Assembly: GCF_949987515.2 (NCBI RefSeq)
Contig: NC_082689.1
Location: 99,920,957-99,984,956 of the forward strand
Direction of reading: 5' to 3'
Source of the DNA: Delphinus delphis
Taxonomy: Eukaryota > Chordata > Mammalia > Artiodactyla > Delphinidae
Length of the DNA stretch: 64,000 nt
Positions 46,011 through 57,374 of the stretch are shown one piece after another. Both the position numbers and the translations under genes were made by a program. How positions within the stretch are numbered: the stretch's first letter is position 1; each line of letters starts with the position of its first letter. The notes under the pieces are model-generated. The model saw nothing but the letters and a program-made list of their open reading frames with translations, ran no database searches and was not told where the DNA came from.

Positions 46011-47320
46011 ATTTTATATTTTTGCATGGTTGGGTCTTTCTGAGCAAATTTTACTGACACTTGGGAACTGGCTTTGGAAAAAAACAAATTTTAGAAGTTA
46101 AATTATGATTGATTAGATAGTGATAGACCACCCAGAAAGATTTACCTCCTCGGAGGTGTGACTTACTTTGTAAGAGGAGCGGCAGATGAGGCCCTGGGAC
46201 CATGGAGATAACTCAAGGCTATAAGGTTGGATAGGCTTGTTTTATCTTCCCCTATTGGTATATATTTGCATTCCGAGGAGTAAGAACCAAGGATCCTTCC
46301 CTTATTGAATGTGTTTATAAAGGAAACAAAAGGTTTCTCTCCAACTCACAGGGGTGGAGCCAGGCAGCTTTCTCACTCTTTTATAACAGTCCAGATTCAT
46401 ATATTCAGGATTCTTCACTTACCATAAAAATCCTGTAGACATCCAGCTCTACAAGAATTGGAGCAAAGGGGATACAGTGCAGTTATTTCTATGAATAACT
46501 AACAATTAATCTGTCTATGTTCCAGGAAACCTCATGTTTTCATTCAGGATAATATGAATAAATAGAGCTATTTTTAAACTTAGCACTTGGTTTGTGGAGA
46601 TAAGGAAAAGTAGATGGACTTGAAATATATTTTTGAAGTAATAGCGGCATTTCTGATGATTAAACGAGGGTGGGGAAGGAAAGGGAAGAGTCAAAGGTAA
46701 TTCCAAGTTTTATTTAAGTAACCGACTGAAGAGTGACATTATTTATTGAGGTGAGACCAGACTAAGCAGGACAGGTTGTGGGCAAAACAGTAAAATTCTG
46801 TTTTAGCCAATTTGAGTGTGAGATACCTATAAGGCATAAAGAGAAGTTGTCAGATTATGTAGTTGGACACGTACATCTATGGCTAGGGAAAATAACAATA
46901 TGTTGTAGTTGTAAGGGAATTTGAAATCACACAGTCACTCTCTTATCTGACAAAATTCCTCAGTTATTCACAAGCACGATATGCTTCCCAAAGCGAAACA
47001 CTTTAGTGACTACTTCGTCAGCTTTATGTGAACAAAGGGATCTGAAAAAACAAACAGAATTCCACAGACTAGCCCCCAAACTAGTCAGACTTTGAAGTTG
47101 CTAGATTAGAAAATAGCTAACATCTTGATCAACTCTAGAGTTCTGTAATTCTATGATTCTAATTAATTTTATGGATTTCTCTTTACTGAATGCATGTTGG
47201 TAATTCCAGTTGCAACTGTATTTATAATCTTCCTATAATGTGAGACCCAACCCATTAGACTTTCTTCTGAACAGGAGATGATACAGCCAAATCTTGCAAA
47301 AATCACCAGTTTTGGTTAAC
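46011..47320. other. Unclassified sequence
   Basis: No gene or confident repeat recognised. Confidence 0.35.
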
Positions 47321-48660
47321 GACGGCTTCAAAACAAACCACCCTAAAATTCACTGCTTTTAAATAACTACTAGAATCTGTTAGGATTCTGCTTGTTCACT
47401 GGCATAGCTTGGTGGTTAGTGTTTGATTCCTTGTGTAGTTGCAGTCAGATCTTTTTTGGGCTGGAGTCATCTGAAGGCATCTTCCATCATATTTTCAGTA
47501 CCTGGGCTGGGTGGTATGATACTGTGATGTAAAGAAATAATATACATTTGGTCTTCGTCCCTGTTTCTGACAAAGAGCTCCTAAAACCCTTAGAATTTTC
47601 TAAGTGAGGAGAGCAATCAAGGTGTCTTTTGCTATGCTAATGATGTGTTTTTTGGAAAGCACCTAAGGATGGGGGCTGGTTGCCTGAAGAACCAACCACA
47701 TCATTAGAGGGCTGAAACCTTCCATCCCAGCCCCTACCCCACCTCACCCCACCCCCTACCTCTGAGGAGGGAAGAGGGGCTCAAGGTTGAATCAATCACC
47801 AGTGGCCAATGATTTAATCAAACATGCATATGTCTGAAGCCTCCATAAAAACCCAGAAGGACCGGATTTGGATAGCTTCCGGGTTGCTGAACACGTGGAG
47901 ATTCGGGAAGAGTGGTGTGCTCAGATAGCATGGAAGCCCCTCACCTTTCCCGCATACTTTACCCTATGCATCTCTCCCACATGGCTCTTCCTGAGTTTTG
48001 TCGTTTCACAATAATAAACCAGTAATGGAGGAAGTAAAATGTTTCTCTTAGTTCTGTGATTACTGTAGCAAATTAATGCAACCCAAGGAGGTGTTGGAAG
48101 CTCCAGGCTGTAGCCAGTCAGTCAGAAGCACAGGTGAGAATCTGAGCTTGCAGTTGGCATCTGAAGTTGAGAGGAGGGTAGTCTTGTAGGACTGAGCCCT
48201 AAACCTGTGGGATCTGATGCTACCTCCAGACAGAGACTGTCAAAATTGAGTTGAATCATAAGATACCCAGCTGGTATCAGAGAATTGCTTGAATGCACAG
48301 AGGAAAACCTCCACACATTGGAATTGGTAACCAGAATCTTAGAGGGCTAGAAGAGATGAGGTAGATGGGCATCTCTCCACATGGACTTTTCATGTATTTA
48401 GTCTGGGCTTCCTAACAACTAGGAAATCCCAGGATAGGGACTTCCTTCATGGCAGGTAGCTTTTCTCAGAGCACATGTTCCAAGAGAGGTGGGGGAGACT
48501 ACAGTGTTTCTTCTGATCTAATCACAGAAGTTACACAGTATTAATTGCACAATATTTAGTTGTTCAAAACAGTCATAGAACAGCCCAGATTCAAGGGATT
48601 TGAGGAATTGACTCCATCTCTCTCAATGGCAGAAAAGCTTGCTTACAGAGGTATTGGAGA
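47321..48660 (+). mobile_element. Ancient ERVL-like LTR, split by a younger LTR
   Basis: The left part (47321-47516) has AACAAACCACCCTAAAATTCACTGC and GGGCTGGAGTCATCTGAAGGC. The right part (about 48400-48660) has GTTCCAAGAGAGGTGGG, GATCTAATCACAGAAGTTACACAG, AGCCCAGATTCAAGGG and GACTCCATCTCTCTC. Together they give the two halves of an old LTR-type repeat in order, with the LTR at 47517 inserted between them. Confidence 0.55.
47517..48317 (+). mobile_element. Long (about 800 bp) endogenous-retrovirus-type LTR, nested
   Basis: Starts TGATACTGTGATG and probably ends ACCTCCACACA. It includes GCATATGTCTGAAGCCTCCATAAAAACCC, a polyadenylation-like AATAATAAACC near 48010, and a U5-like stretch with GTCAGTCAGAAGCACAGGTG and GGGACTGAGCCC. 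Boundary is uncertain; up to about 30 further bases could be primer-binding-site-like sequence. No coding region. Related to the antisense fragment at 55345-55786. Subfamily unresolved. Confidence 0.65.
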
Positions 48661-49949
48661 GGATCCATAACAGCTATCTTGGGAACAATCTACCACATCA
48701 CCCTGAGCACAGCCTGCTTTGAGTAGAAAATATTGTTGTTTACCAAATTTCAGCTCCCACTGAAGGATGTTGACAAGATACAATCAATAGTGGGCTGATA
48801 ATTAGAGCAGAGGGTCTGAAGTAACAATTTGTAATTCTCATGTTCTCACACACCTCTGACACATTGCCCTTACACGTACTAAGAGGCTAGCATATCTGAC
48901 GGCATTCTACTTTGGCTCTGCTTTCTCCCATCTTCATGTATGCTATCATCCATGGTTACAAGAAATGCAAACTCTACCATACTTATATTTTTTCCCCTCA
49001 CTTCCATCTCGTTTTCTAACACCTCTGCTTTATTTTTGGTAATTTCACAGGGCACAGAAGCTCTCCAGTCTACTATAGAACAGTGATCTTCACAGTGCGG
49101 TTTGCGTACTTACAGAAATGCAGGAACCCATAGTGACACAGGAAGACCTTTCAGTGGTGTGTTTGCACCAGTAGCTTTAAGGAACTTCATTTCCATATCC
49201 TCAACTTTCAGATTTGATCTTTGCTAGAATTTATCAACTTGAGAATAAACCAGCATTCACAATATTTTTCTCCTAATTACTAAAAATAGACAGACAATAA
49301 ACAGACAAAACTCTTCACCCATATACCAACTATTACTGTGATGTTGTAAAATCTTCCCTGGGTTATAAAATTCACCGGGGCAACAAACAAAAGTGAAATT
49401 GAAATACTGATCAAGGAAAGTATATTTTAATATTTAATTTAGGCAACAAAAATTCATAGGATTTCCTGTCTTTTCCCTTGTATATTTCCTTGAGGGAGGG
49501 ATGAAGCTTGCTATTAGAGAAATATTTTGGCCTGTTTGGGGATGCAAGTAAATCATACAGCTGAAGCTGAAGTTAGTGAAGCTGATTCTTTGAAATGTAG
49601 TTGGAATCCACTGAAGGACTGTCACATTTTTCAAAGTACACTGTATAAAATACATGGCTAAAAGTTCTACGTAATATATTTCAGATATTATAGGTTTAAG
49701 TCAATACATAGCCGAAATCTATTTTATCAAATTATGTCATGAAATATTTATTCCGGTTATATTTATTCATACTATTTTTATCTTATAACAGTTTCCAGGT
49801 GTATTCATTTAAACTCAGTGAAAATATGTAGATGTCAACTTGAAAATGTTCAGAGAGTACATAGTTTATCGAAATTCTTTTAGGGGTCATATGAGCAAAA
49901 TGAGTTGACTACCTTTGCTTTATTCTCCATCTTTTTATTTATCAGGCTT
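48661..49949. other. Unclassified sequence
   Basis: No gene or repeat recognised with confidence. Confidence 0.35.
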
Positions 49950-50070
49950 TGTTGAATGATTTTCCGTTAGTTTGACTTTACCTCCGGACTGTAGGGATCA
50001 TGTATATCTGTCATACTGTATCCCAGATGCTTACCACAATGCCCCACATTTTGTACACATTCACTGAATG
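49950..50070 (+). repeat. L2 LINE 3' end, cut by an LTR
   Basis: TTGACTTTACCTCCGGACTGTAGGGATCATG, CTGTCATACTGTATCCCAGATGC and CCACAATGCCCCACATTTTG lead to CATTCACTGAATG, an L2 3' terminus. The solo LTR at 50071 interrupts it. AT-rich residual sequence to about 50600 may be its remainder. Confidence 0.6.
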
Positions 50071-50563
50071 TGTAACAGGGAAGAACCAAATCTGACTACA
50101 TGTTGGATCTGTTTCTTTTACTTTAACCTTTGCTTCCCGTTGCTTTTGTTCACTCCGAGCATACTGTCTATACATAATGGCCTGCCTCAGGGAACCCTAC
50201 CTCTCTGCCTGAAGGTTAAACCAAAGTGCCTTTGTTCAGCGAAACATCCGGACCCTGTCCACCTGTGGATGGCTGCAAGAAAGAAGAAATTAACACATCC
50301 CCTCTCTGAGGCTGGCCATTCCAGGGGATGTTTGCAAAATGTATGGCCTTTTACTTTACTTCCTCATCCCCTCCCCCTCTCTGTGCTGTGAAAGAAACTG
50401 GCATCCAAACCCCAATAAGACGGTTATTTTGAGACTTTAGTCTGCCATCTTCTCAATCCGCCGGATTTCCAAGTAAAGTCATATTCCTTGCCTCCACACC
50501 TCATCTCCGATTTATTGGCCTGTTGTGCGGCGAGCAGAGCAAGCTTGGACTCGGTAACAAACG
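50067..50563 (+). mobile_element. Solo ERV LTR (class I-like), 489 bp, with AATG/AACG target duplication
   Basis: LTR 50071-50559, from TGTAACAGGG to ACTCGGTAACA, with TG..CA ends. Internal features are AAAGAAACTGGCATCC, AGTAAAGTCATATTCCTTGCC (weak polyadenylation region) and GGCGAGCAGAGC. The flanking tetranucleotides are AATG (50067-50070) and AACG (50560-50563), which differ by one CpG-type transition. A 4-bp duplication is typical of class I (gamma-type) elements. No viral genes remain; it is a recombined solo LTR. Confidence 0.8.
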
Positions 50564-50794
50564 CGTTAAATGTACATACGAATTAATGGCTAAATGAGCC
50601 AAGGGACAGGTATATATGATGCAGTGGTCTTTTCCTTATTTAATCTTTATTTTTGTCTGAGCCACACAGTCCAGGAATTTTTGAAATTTAATTTCTTTAT
50701 GATGATGTTATTATCCGTTTTCCAAAGTGTTAGACGTAATAGCTGAACTGTGTGTAGGTTATATGTTATTTGAGTTATTTACCATGTGATTTTT

Positions 50795-51860
50795 TTAATA
50801 ACAGCTTTATTGAGCTGTAAATTACATAGCAAAAGTTAACCTTTTTAATTTTCAATGTAAACTTCAGTGGTCTTTAAAGTATTCATGGAATTGTGTGATC
50901 GTTACAACCAATTTTATAATATTTCAGCACCTTAAAGAGAAACCCCATATCCAGCAGCAGTCACTTCTCGCATCTTAAGTAACCACGAATCTCTGTCTGT
51001 CTCTATAGATTCGTCTCTTCTGGACACTTTATATAAATGGAATTATACAATATGTCATCTTCTGTGATTGGCTTCTCTCATTCAGCATATTTTCATGGGT
51101 CATCCATGTCATACCATGTATCAGTACTTCATTTTTAAAAAATTGCTGAGTAACATCCTATTGTATGGACATACCACATTGTGTTTATCCATTCATCCAT
51201 TGGTGGACATTTGGGTTGTTTCTACTTTTTGGCTATTATGAATAAGTTCCTTTGAGCGTTTATGTCCAAGTTTAATATAAACATATGTTTTCATTTCTCT
51301 TAGGTATATATTTAGGATCAGAATCATTGGGTCATATGGTAACTCTATGCTTAACACTTGGAGAGACTGCTGTTTTCCAAAGCAGCTGCACCATTTTGCA
51401 ATACCACCAGCAAAGTATGAGGGTTCCATTTTCTTAACATCCTCATCAAAACTTTTTATTGTCTTTCTTTTTGATTATGGCCATCCTAGTGGACTTGTGG
51501 TTTTGATTTGTATTTCCCTAATAATAAGTGATGCCTAGTATCCTTTCCTGTATTTATTCTCCCTATTGTCACCTTCTTTGGAGAAATAAATGTCTAGTCA
51601 AATTCTTTACTCATTTTTAAAAATTTGATTATATGTCTTTTTATTAAGTTATAAGAATTTCTGGATACAAGTCACTGATTGGCTATATGATTTGTAAACA
51701 TATTCTTCCATTCTTTGGATTGTTTCTTTCACTTTCTTGGTGGTTCAGTTTGTAGCACAATGTTTAAAAATTTGGATACAGTCCAAATGATCTATTTTTT
51801 CTAGTATCACCTGTGCTTTTGGTGTCATATCTAAGAACACTATTTGATTTTTAATTAGCC
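50795..51860 (-). mobile_element. Old L1 3'-end fragment, antisense
   Basis: The + strand starts TTTAATAACAGCTTTATTGAGCTG and continues CTCTTCTGGACACTTTATATAAATGG, GATTGGCTTCTCTCATTCAGC, GGACATTTGGGTTGTTTCTAC and TTGTGGTTTTGATTTGTATTTCCC. These are reverse-complemented L1 3'-UTR and ORF2 end. 5'-truncated and degenerate. Confidence 0.85.
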
Positions 51861-52389
51861 TTGTTGAAAATCAATATAAATCACTGCCATCCTAATTCAT
51901 TTGCTTCATTTGTCTCTCCTCGCTTACAATGCAAATCCTGTAGACTTCCCCAGACCTTTAGCTGGAACTGGCATGTTTTTCTAAAACAAGTCCCAAGCCC
52001 TTAGTAGAGCTGGGCTCACCAGAAGTCCCTTTCCCACTGTTCAGTTGAGAGGCACACACACTTTGCAAAAGGATTTTTGCTTAAAAAAAGAGAGAGAAAA
52101 AAAAGTAAGTGCAAAAGAGAGAAGAAGCAACTTAGAAGATAAAAGCTAAGAGTCTCACCAAGCAAAGACTATTTTAAGATAAAACCCAGGGACATGAGAG
52201 AGCATAGTGTGTTTGGGAAAAAGAAATAAGATTAGTCTGGTGGAGGAGACATCAATTATTGGGGGTGGGGCCTTTCCCTTATTATCGTTGGAATGGGATT
52301 CTCAATTGACCAAATGCATTCCAACCCCTCAGAGTAACCAAACAAAAGCAACAAAAAACAAAGCAGCGGGAGCGAAATTAATTGTAATC
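51861..52389. other. Unclassified sequence
   Basis: A GAGAGAGAAAAAAAAG patch lies near 52088-52105. No gene or confident repeat. Confidence 0.35.
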
Positions 52390-52889
52390 ATTTTGTAACT
52401 GAGCAGGACCCTATGGGGCCTTTTCAGAACAGACCCCTCCCTCCTATCCTCTGCTTTAGCTCTTCTCTGAAGTACCTAGATAATAGTATCTGATGCACAT
52501 TTCCTGAGTTGTTTTAAGATGCTAAATCCCCACCAAATGGAAGAAATAACTACTTGATGATCATGACCACATACCCCTAACCAACTGGAGCCTGAGGATG
52601 GATAATGTTAACCCCTGTGACACCGCCCTGTTACCTCACCATCAGCCAATCAGAGAACTGTGCGTAAGCTGATCCCATACCCTGAGACCTCACCTGCCTC
52701 ACCTGGCCTTTAAAAATACTTTGCTGAAACCCATCGGGGAGTTCAGGCTTTTTGAGCACTAGCTGTCCTGCGCTCCTGTATGGTACCCTACAATAAACAC
52801 TGTACTTCCCCTTCACCACAACCCAGTATCATTAGATTAGCTTTAACGCTTGCGAGCAAGCGGACCTAAGTTTGGTTTGGTAACAATTT
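52390..52889 (+). mobile_element. Solo ERV LTR (class I-like), 492 bp, with perfect ATTT target duplication
   Basis: LTR 52394-52885, from TGTAACTGAGCAGG to GGTTTGGTAACA, with TG..CA ends. It contains a CCAATCAGAGAACTGTGCG CCAAT-box region, GCCTTTAAAAATAC (TATA-like), an AATAAACACTG polyadenylation signal near 52791, and a U5 ending in GACCTAAGTTTGG. Perfect ATTT repeats flank it (52390-52393 and 52886-52889). A 4-bp duplication indicates a class I-like element. No internal genes remain. Confidence 0.88.
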
Positions 52890-52897
52890 GGTTCTGA

Positions 52898-53060
52898 AGA
52901 GCTGTGCTTCTCAGACTTTAATGTATATAGGATCACCTGTTAAAATTTCAGGCTCTGATTTAGCAGGTCGGGGGAAGGGGCTTGAAAGCCTTCATTTTTA
53001 ATAAGCTACACCTGATGCAGGTGCTGCTGCTTCAGGACCACACCTTGACTATCAAGCTGT
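52898..53060 (+). mobile_element. MER5A-like hAT-Charlie MITE
   Basis: GCTTCTCAGACTTTAATGTATATAGGATCACC, AGGCTCTGATTTAGCAGG, CATTTTTAATAAGCTACACC and GCAGGTGCTGCTGC run in MER5A order, ending CCACACCTTGACTATCAAG. It lies directly beside the solo LTR. Confidence 0.78.
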
Positions 53061-53432
53061 CAAAGGCAGAGGAGAACAAAGAGTTAATTCACTTCTTCAG
53101 AAGGAGAGGAAGTTTCCCTCTTCAATCAGGCTCTGTTTATCAAGATGATGTTTTCTGCATGCGTTCAGATTTAAAGGTCAGATCTGTTTTCTTCTCAGCA
53201 GCTGCGTGGGAATTGCTCATCTTGCAGTTCTTGTATGGGGTTTGATTACCTAAGTGGACCAAAAAGCTACAGAATTGCTTGGAGAACAACCCTTTCAATA
53301 GCACCCAACACTCAGGGGTTCAAACCAACTCTTAACAGGCAAGCTTGCAAAGGCACCTTTGGATGGCATCTCTGGTCCACTTGAGAAATGAGAGGCTACA
53401 AACTGTCTCCTGCAGACCCCTATGTCCCTTCA
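53061..53432. other. Unclassified sequence
   Basis: No gene or repeat recognised. Confidence 0.35.
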
Positions 53433-53494
53433 GTGTGTGTGTGCGTGTGTGCGTGCGTGCGTGCGTGCGTGTGTGTGCGCGCGCGCGCGCGCGT
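53433..53494. repeat. 62-nt alternating purine-pyrimidine (GT/GC)n tract
   Basis: (GT)n, mixed GTGC units and (GC)8 run without a break in purine-pyrimidine alternation. The GC part is the best Z-DNA-forming sequence in the window. The frame crossing it encodes only a Val/Cys/Arg/Ala low-complexity run. Confidence 0.95.
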
Positions 53495-55070
53495 CTCTCT
53501 CAAGGGAGAAGGCTGTCCTCAAATGTACCACTGAAAGGATTCACAGGTCAATCTAAGGCCTCACTGAAAAATCAAACAAGTCTGTGTTTGGTGACTACTC
53601 AGGCAGACAAACAGTCTGACAAACTGTCCTGAATGTCTAGCATAGACTAAGCACACAGTGGATGTCCTGAGGACAGAGATGAACAAGTTTCTACTCTCAA
53701 AATGCACGGCCTGATGGGAAGACGGACAACTGTATAGACAATTACAACATGATAATTAGGGTGGTAGAATTATGCACAGACTGGAGAGATGTCCAGTTCA
53801 GCCTCTGGAGGCAGAAAGCTCAGGTGTAATTTCTCAGATGTGATGCTTGAATTTGACCCTTCCTTTCTCACGTTCCTCCCAAGTGCCTTTACACAGCCCA
53901 AGAACTCTCCTACCAAGAAGAGGGGGTCTGAGGAAAGTCTTTTACCTGGTATTATTGATGGGGGCATATCCTCTGACACTTGGTCCGATAACCTGCACTT
54001 CCAAAGGTTTTTACTGTTGCAAGCTATTCTTAAAATCAAAGAATGAACTGATAATAATAGAACGTCACCTGTTAGGAAGAGAAACTATTTGGGGGTTAGA
54101 GGGTCTATCCTAGAACCCTAGAACCCTAGAACTGCTGACATTCATCACAAGCCAGAGCAGCCCAGGAAAACCCTCCCCTGGAGCGAGAGATCTCCTCCAG
54201 GGCTGAGCTCATTTACCTGGCCCGACCTTGGATTTTGGGATTGGAAACAAGCATCAGGGAAATGTTACCTGCCTGCTACCCCGTCCAATGACAAAAGAAC
54301 AATTTTCAGAAGTGACAGGTACTTTCCTCCTGCGGGCTAGAAAGGTAAGCCATGTATTTCCTGCATGGACTCCCTGGCAGATGACTTCACATGGAATCGC
54401 ACCCCTGGTGGAGATAGGTGCCCCCTTAATCACTAAGGTCAGGTCTGAAATGCAGCAGGGTCTAGATGCAAAGACGGGTGGAAGCTTAAAGTGACACCAA
54501 GTCATGTAATAATTTTCTTCTTCGGCATTGGGAAGATACATTTCTAAGTAGCATCCCAGGCTGAAGTGTGAATATATGAATGCAACACGCCATGTGATGC
54601 TGGATTCGCAGCCTTGGAAACTGAGGGTGTCTCCCTCAGAACTGGGCAGCTGGGGAGCAGGAAAGGAAGTACGGTTGGAATAAAAGAAATAGGGACCATA
54701 ATCAGATAGAAAGAGGTTAGAAATCTGTAGCTTTTATTAAATCCGTGTCCTTGGGTAGTAACTTAACCAAGCTGCATGCCAGGGTCTTCTGTGATGAAAA
54801 GGAAGTAATATCTGCATCAGTTAGGGGTATTCCATAAAATAAATACTAGAAACCCAGTTCAATTTGAATTTCACATAAATAACAAATAATTGTCTTAGTA
54901 TAAGTATGCCCCAAACATTGCATGTGGGCACGGTGACACTAAAATCAATCCGTTATCTGTCTGAAATTCAAATTTAATAGAGCATTTTGTGATTTTATTT
55001 GTTAAATCTGATGACCTGAGAATCAGTCAGGGTAGGCTAGTTTAGGCTGCAGTACACTTAACTCTAAAAT
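53495..55070. other. Mostly unclassified sequence with one MIR and a short 8-bp repeat
   Basis: A MIR fragment probably lies near 54700-54800 (CTGTAGCTTTTATTAAATCC, TCCTTGGGTAGTAACTTAACC). A triplicated CCTAGAAC motif lies at 54108-54131. Open frames on both strands at 53770-54046 and 54228-54541 reach 85-95 codons but carry no domain I recognise. Confidence 0.35.
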
Positions 55071-55344
55071 GTCAAGCCAATTTCATTAAAACATTTGTGG
55101 TTCCCCAAGTGTAATTAATAAAGACTTCGCTGGATTCCTCCCTGTCTACCATATCTAGTTCATATTATAGATATCTATGGTGTTAGCTCCCTTCCTGAAA
55201 TAGGTCTTCTTTTTACATTCTTTTTGGCAGCTAAGATTTGGTCAAAGTTGCTTCCTGAGTCTTTTGGTCCTTGATTGTTTTCCTGCTCCAAATAATCCAC
55301 ATGCCAAAGAGATACATTGGGGTGAAAAATTTGGGTCCCCTGCA
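55071..55344. other. Unclassified, adjoining a truncated LTR
   Basis: Could be ERV-internal or unrelated DNA. Nothing is readable as protein on either strand. Confidence 0.25.
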
Positions 55345-55786
55345 GATGCACAGGGCAAAGCATGTGAGAACAGGCAGGGAGCTTCCACACCCTCTCCCAT
55401 CACTATTCTCCCAGCAACTTTGTGTGTTCACCAAGAAGCTCTCTGAACCCTGTACTTTTGGGTTTTATGAAGGCTTCATCACTTAGGCATGACTGATTAA
55501 AGTCTTGGCCATTGGTGATTGATCTCAATCTCCAGCCCGTCTCCCCTCCCAAGAGGTTGGGGATGGGACTAAAAGTTCCAGCCCTCTAACCAAGGGGTTG
55601 GCTCTACTAGCAACCAGCCCCCATCCTTAGGTGACCCAGGGGCTTTCCAAAAGTCACCTCATTAACATAGCAAAAAACAACTTGATCCTTCTCTACACTT
55701 TGGAAATTCCTGGGGCTATTAGGAGCTATGTGCCAGGAAGGGAACAGAGACCAAATATATACTTCTTATTATAAATTACAGTATCA
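55345..55786 (-). mobile_element. Truncated ERV-type LTR, antisense, related to 47517-48317
   Basis: On the minus strand it starts TGATACTG at 55786 and matches the 47.5 kb LTR in order: GGTCTCTGTTCCC, GGATGGGGGCTGGTTGC, AGAGGGCTGGAAC, AATCACCAATGGCCAAG, GAAGCCTTCATAAAACCC and GCCCTGTGCATCT. The match stops near 55345, so the 3' half (polyadenylation site and U5) is missing. Confidence 0.65.
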
Positions 55787-56180
55787 CAGTATGACACACT
55801 CTGAACCATCCTTTCCCCCCCTGGACAACACTTCAGCAGCTATATAAGTTACGTAAGCTACATAAGCAGCTCCACTGATGGGACAAAGGGCACAACTGTT
55901 CAAGGCAGTGTTTAGAGGAGGGTATTGAGATTCTAAAACTGTATTAGGAGCTGAATGCAGGATTCAGAATAACTGGGCAGGCACAAGAAAATCTAACAAG
56001 GCTTAACATTCACTGCTGAGAAAACACCTAATGCAACCAAATATTATGGAGAACTGCCTAAATTTGCCAAAGTGGAATGTAGAGAAATGTAAAGGCAATC
56101 AAACAACAATAGCAACAACAAAAGCTATCAAAGGGTGAGGGCTCTACAACAGAAAATAGCCAGAAGAATATCAAACACCT
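55787..56180. other. Unclassified sequence
   Basis: Short imperfect repeats of GCTA.ATAAG occur near 55839-55868. No gene or transposon recognised. Confidence 0.35.
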
Positions 56181-56374
56181 GGAATAGAGGATCTCAAACT
56201 GGATTCTGCATCAGAATTACCTGGAGAGATGTTTACCCAGGTTGCTGGGCCCTGAACCCAGAGTTCTTGATTCAGTAGATCCAGACCAGGGCCTAAGACT
56301 TTGCATTTTTAATAATTCTCTGGTCATGCTGATTCTGTTAGGTCCTGGACACACTTTGAGAACTGCTGATCTAG
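56181..56374 (+). mobile_element. MER5A-like hAT-Charlie MITE
   Basis: GGATCTCAAACTGGATTCTGCATCAGAATTACC, GAGTTCTTGATTCAGTAGATCC, GCATTTTTAATAATTCTC and CACACTTTGAGAACTGCTGATCTAG are in MER5A order. Near full length, no coding capacity. Confidence 0.8.
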
Positions 56375-57060
56375 AAGAGGAATTTGTAAAGTCAAGCTAC
56401 TCTCACTTACGTCCTCTGAACAATTTGCTCTTCCTCGCAAACAGGAAACTTAGAAGTTCTTCCTGCTACTGCTATTATTTTTCCAAACTCCACCATTAAG
56501 ATGTCGCGGCAGTGAAACTTCTTACCCTGCCCTGGGTCTTCCTTGAGTCCACTACAAAGACGTTGAGTTAGCCACTATTTTCTTATTCACTTTATAGAAG
56601 CGCCTTGCTTTAAAAAATATATTTGTTGGGTTTATAGTAAGTACAAAGCACAACTTGTGGCCCTCCAGGACCACAAGGCTGGAGCTGGATCCAGTTATAT
56701 AAGATGACACATAGGAGGGTGTCTGGCGGCCTTCCTGTGGCAGAGGTGAGACCCCACAGGGTGGTGAGGGAAGCGAGATTAGTAAAACAGCGGGGCTAGA
56801 ATAGTAAGCGATATGATGACAGTCATTTTCATATTGCAAACATATTTTCTCCAAACCCTTATAACATAATATTTAATGTAATTTTCATTAGTCCTAAACA
56901 ATTGAAAAATTATCATATCATCATTATAATAATATTCATTTATTCATTGAGAAGATTGAGCTCTTAATGAAGGTCAATCAGTGGTAGAGATTTTGGAGAT
57001 AAACTAATGAGGTAAATCTATCACAGGTACTTAATTTATAGGGGTTTTTTAAATTAATAC
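56375..57060. other. Unclassified sequence
   Basis: No gene or confident repeat recognised. Confidence 0.35.
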
Positions 57061-57358
57061 ATTATTTATTTTTGGCTGTGTTGGGTCTTCGTTGCTGCGC
57101 GTGGGCTTCCTCTAGTTGTGGCGAGCAGGGGCTACTCTTCGTTGTGGTGCGTGGGCTTCTCATTGCGGTGGCTTCTCTTGTTGCGGAGCACGGGCTCAGT
57201 AGCTGTGGCTCGCGGGCTCTAGAGTGCAGGCTCAGTAGTTGTGGCGTCTGGGCTTAGTTGATCTACAGCAAGTGAGATCTTCCCAGACCAGGGCTCGAAC
57301 CCATGTCCCCTGCATTGGCAGGTGGCTTCTTAACCACTGTGCCATCAGGGAAGTCCCC
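57061..57358 (-). mobile_element. CHR-type SINE, long older form, antisense
   Basis: The + strand starts with a TTATTTATTTTTGGCTGTGTTGGG tail region and shows CTTCGTTGCTGCGCGTGGGC, GGCTCGAACCCATGTCCC (B-box complement) and an ATCAGGGAAGTCCC end. It matches the reverse of the copies at 1.05 and 24.97 kb. Flanks GGGGTTTTTT and AAGGGATTTTTT may be a decayed duplication. Confidence 0.9.
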
Positions 57359-57374
57359 AAAGGGATTTTTTTTT

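Noticed and set aside
53770..54046. Overlapping open frames of 85-90 codons on both strands, with similar ones at 54228-54541
   Set aside because: Coding potential on both strands at once without domains suggests chance openness rather than a gene.
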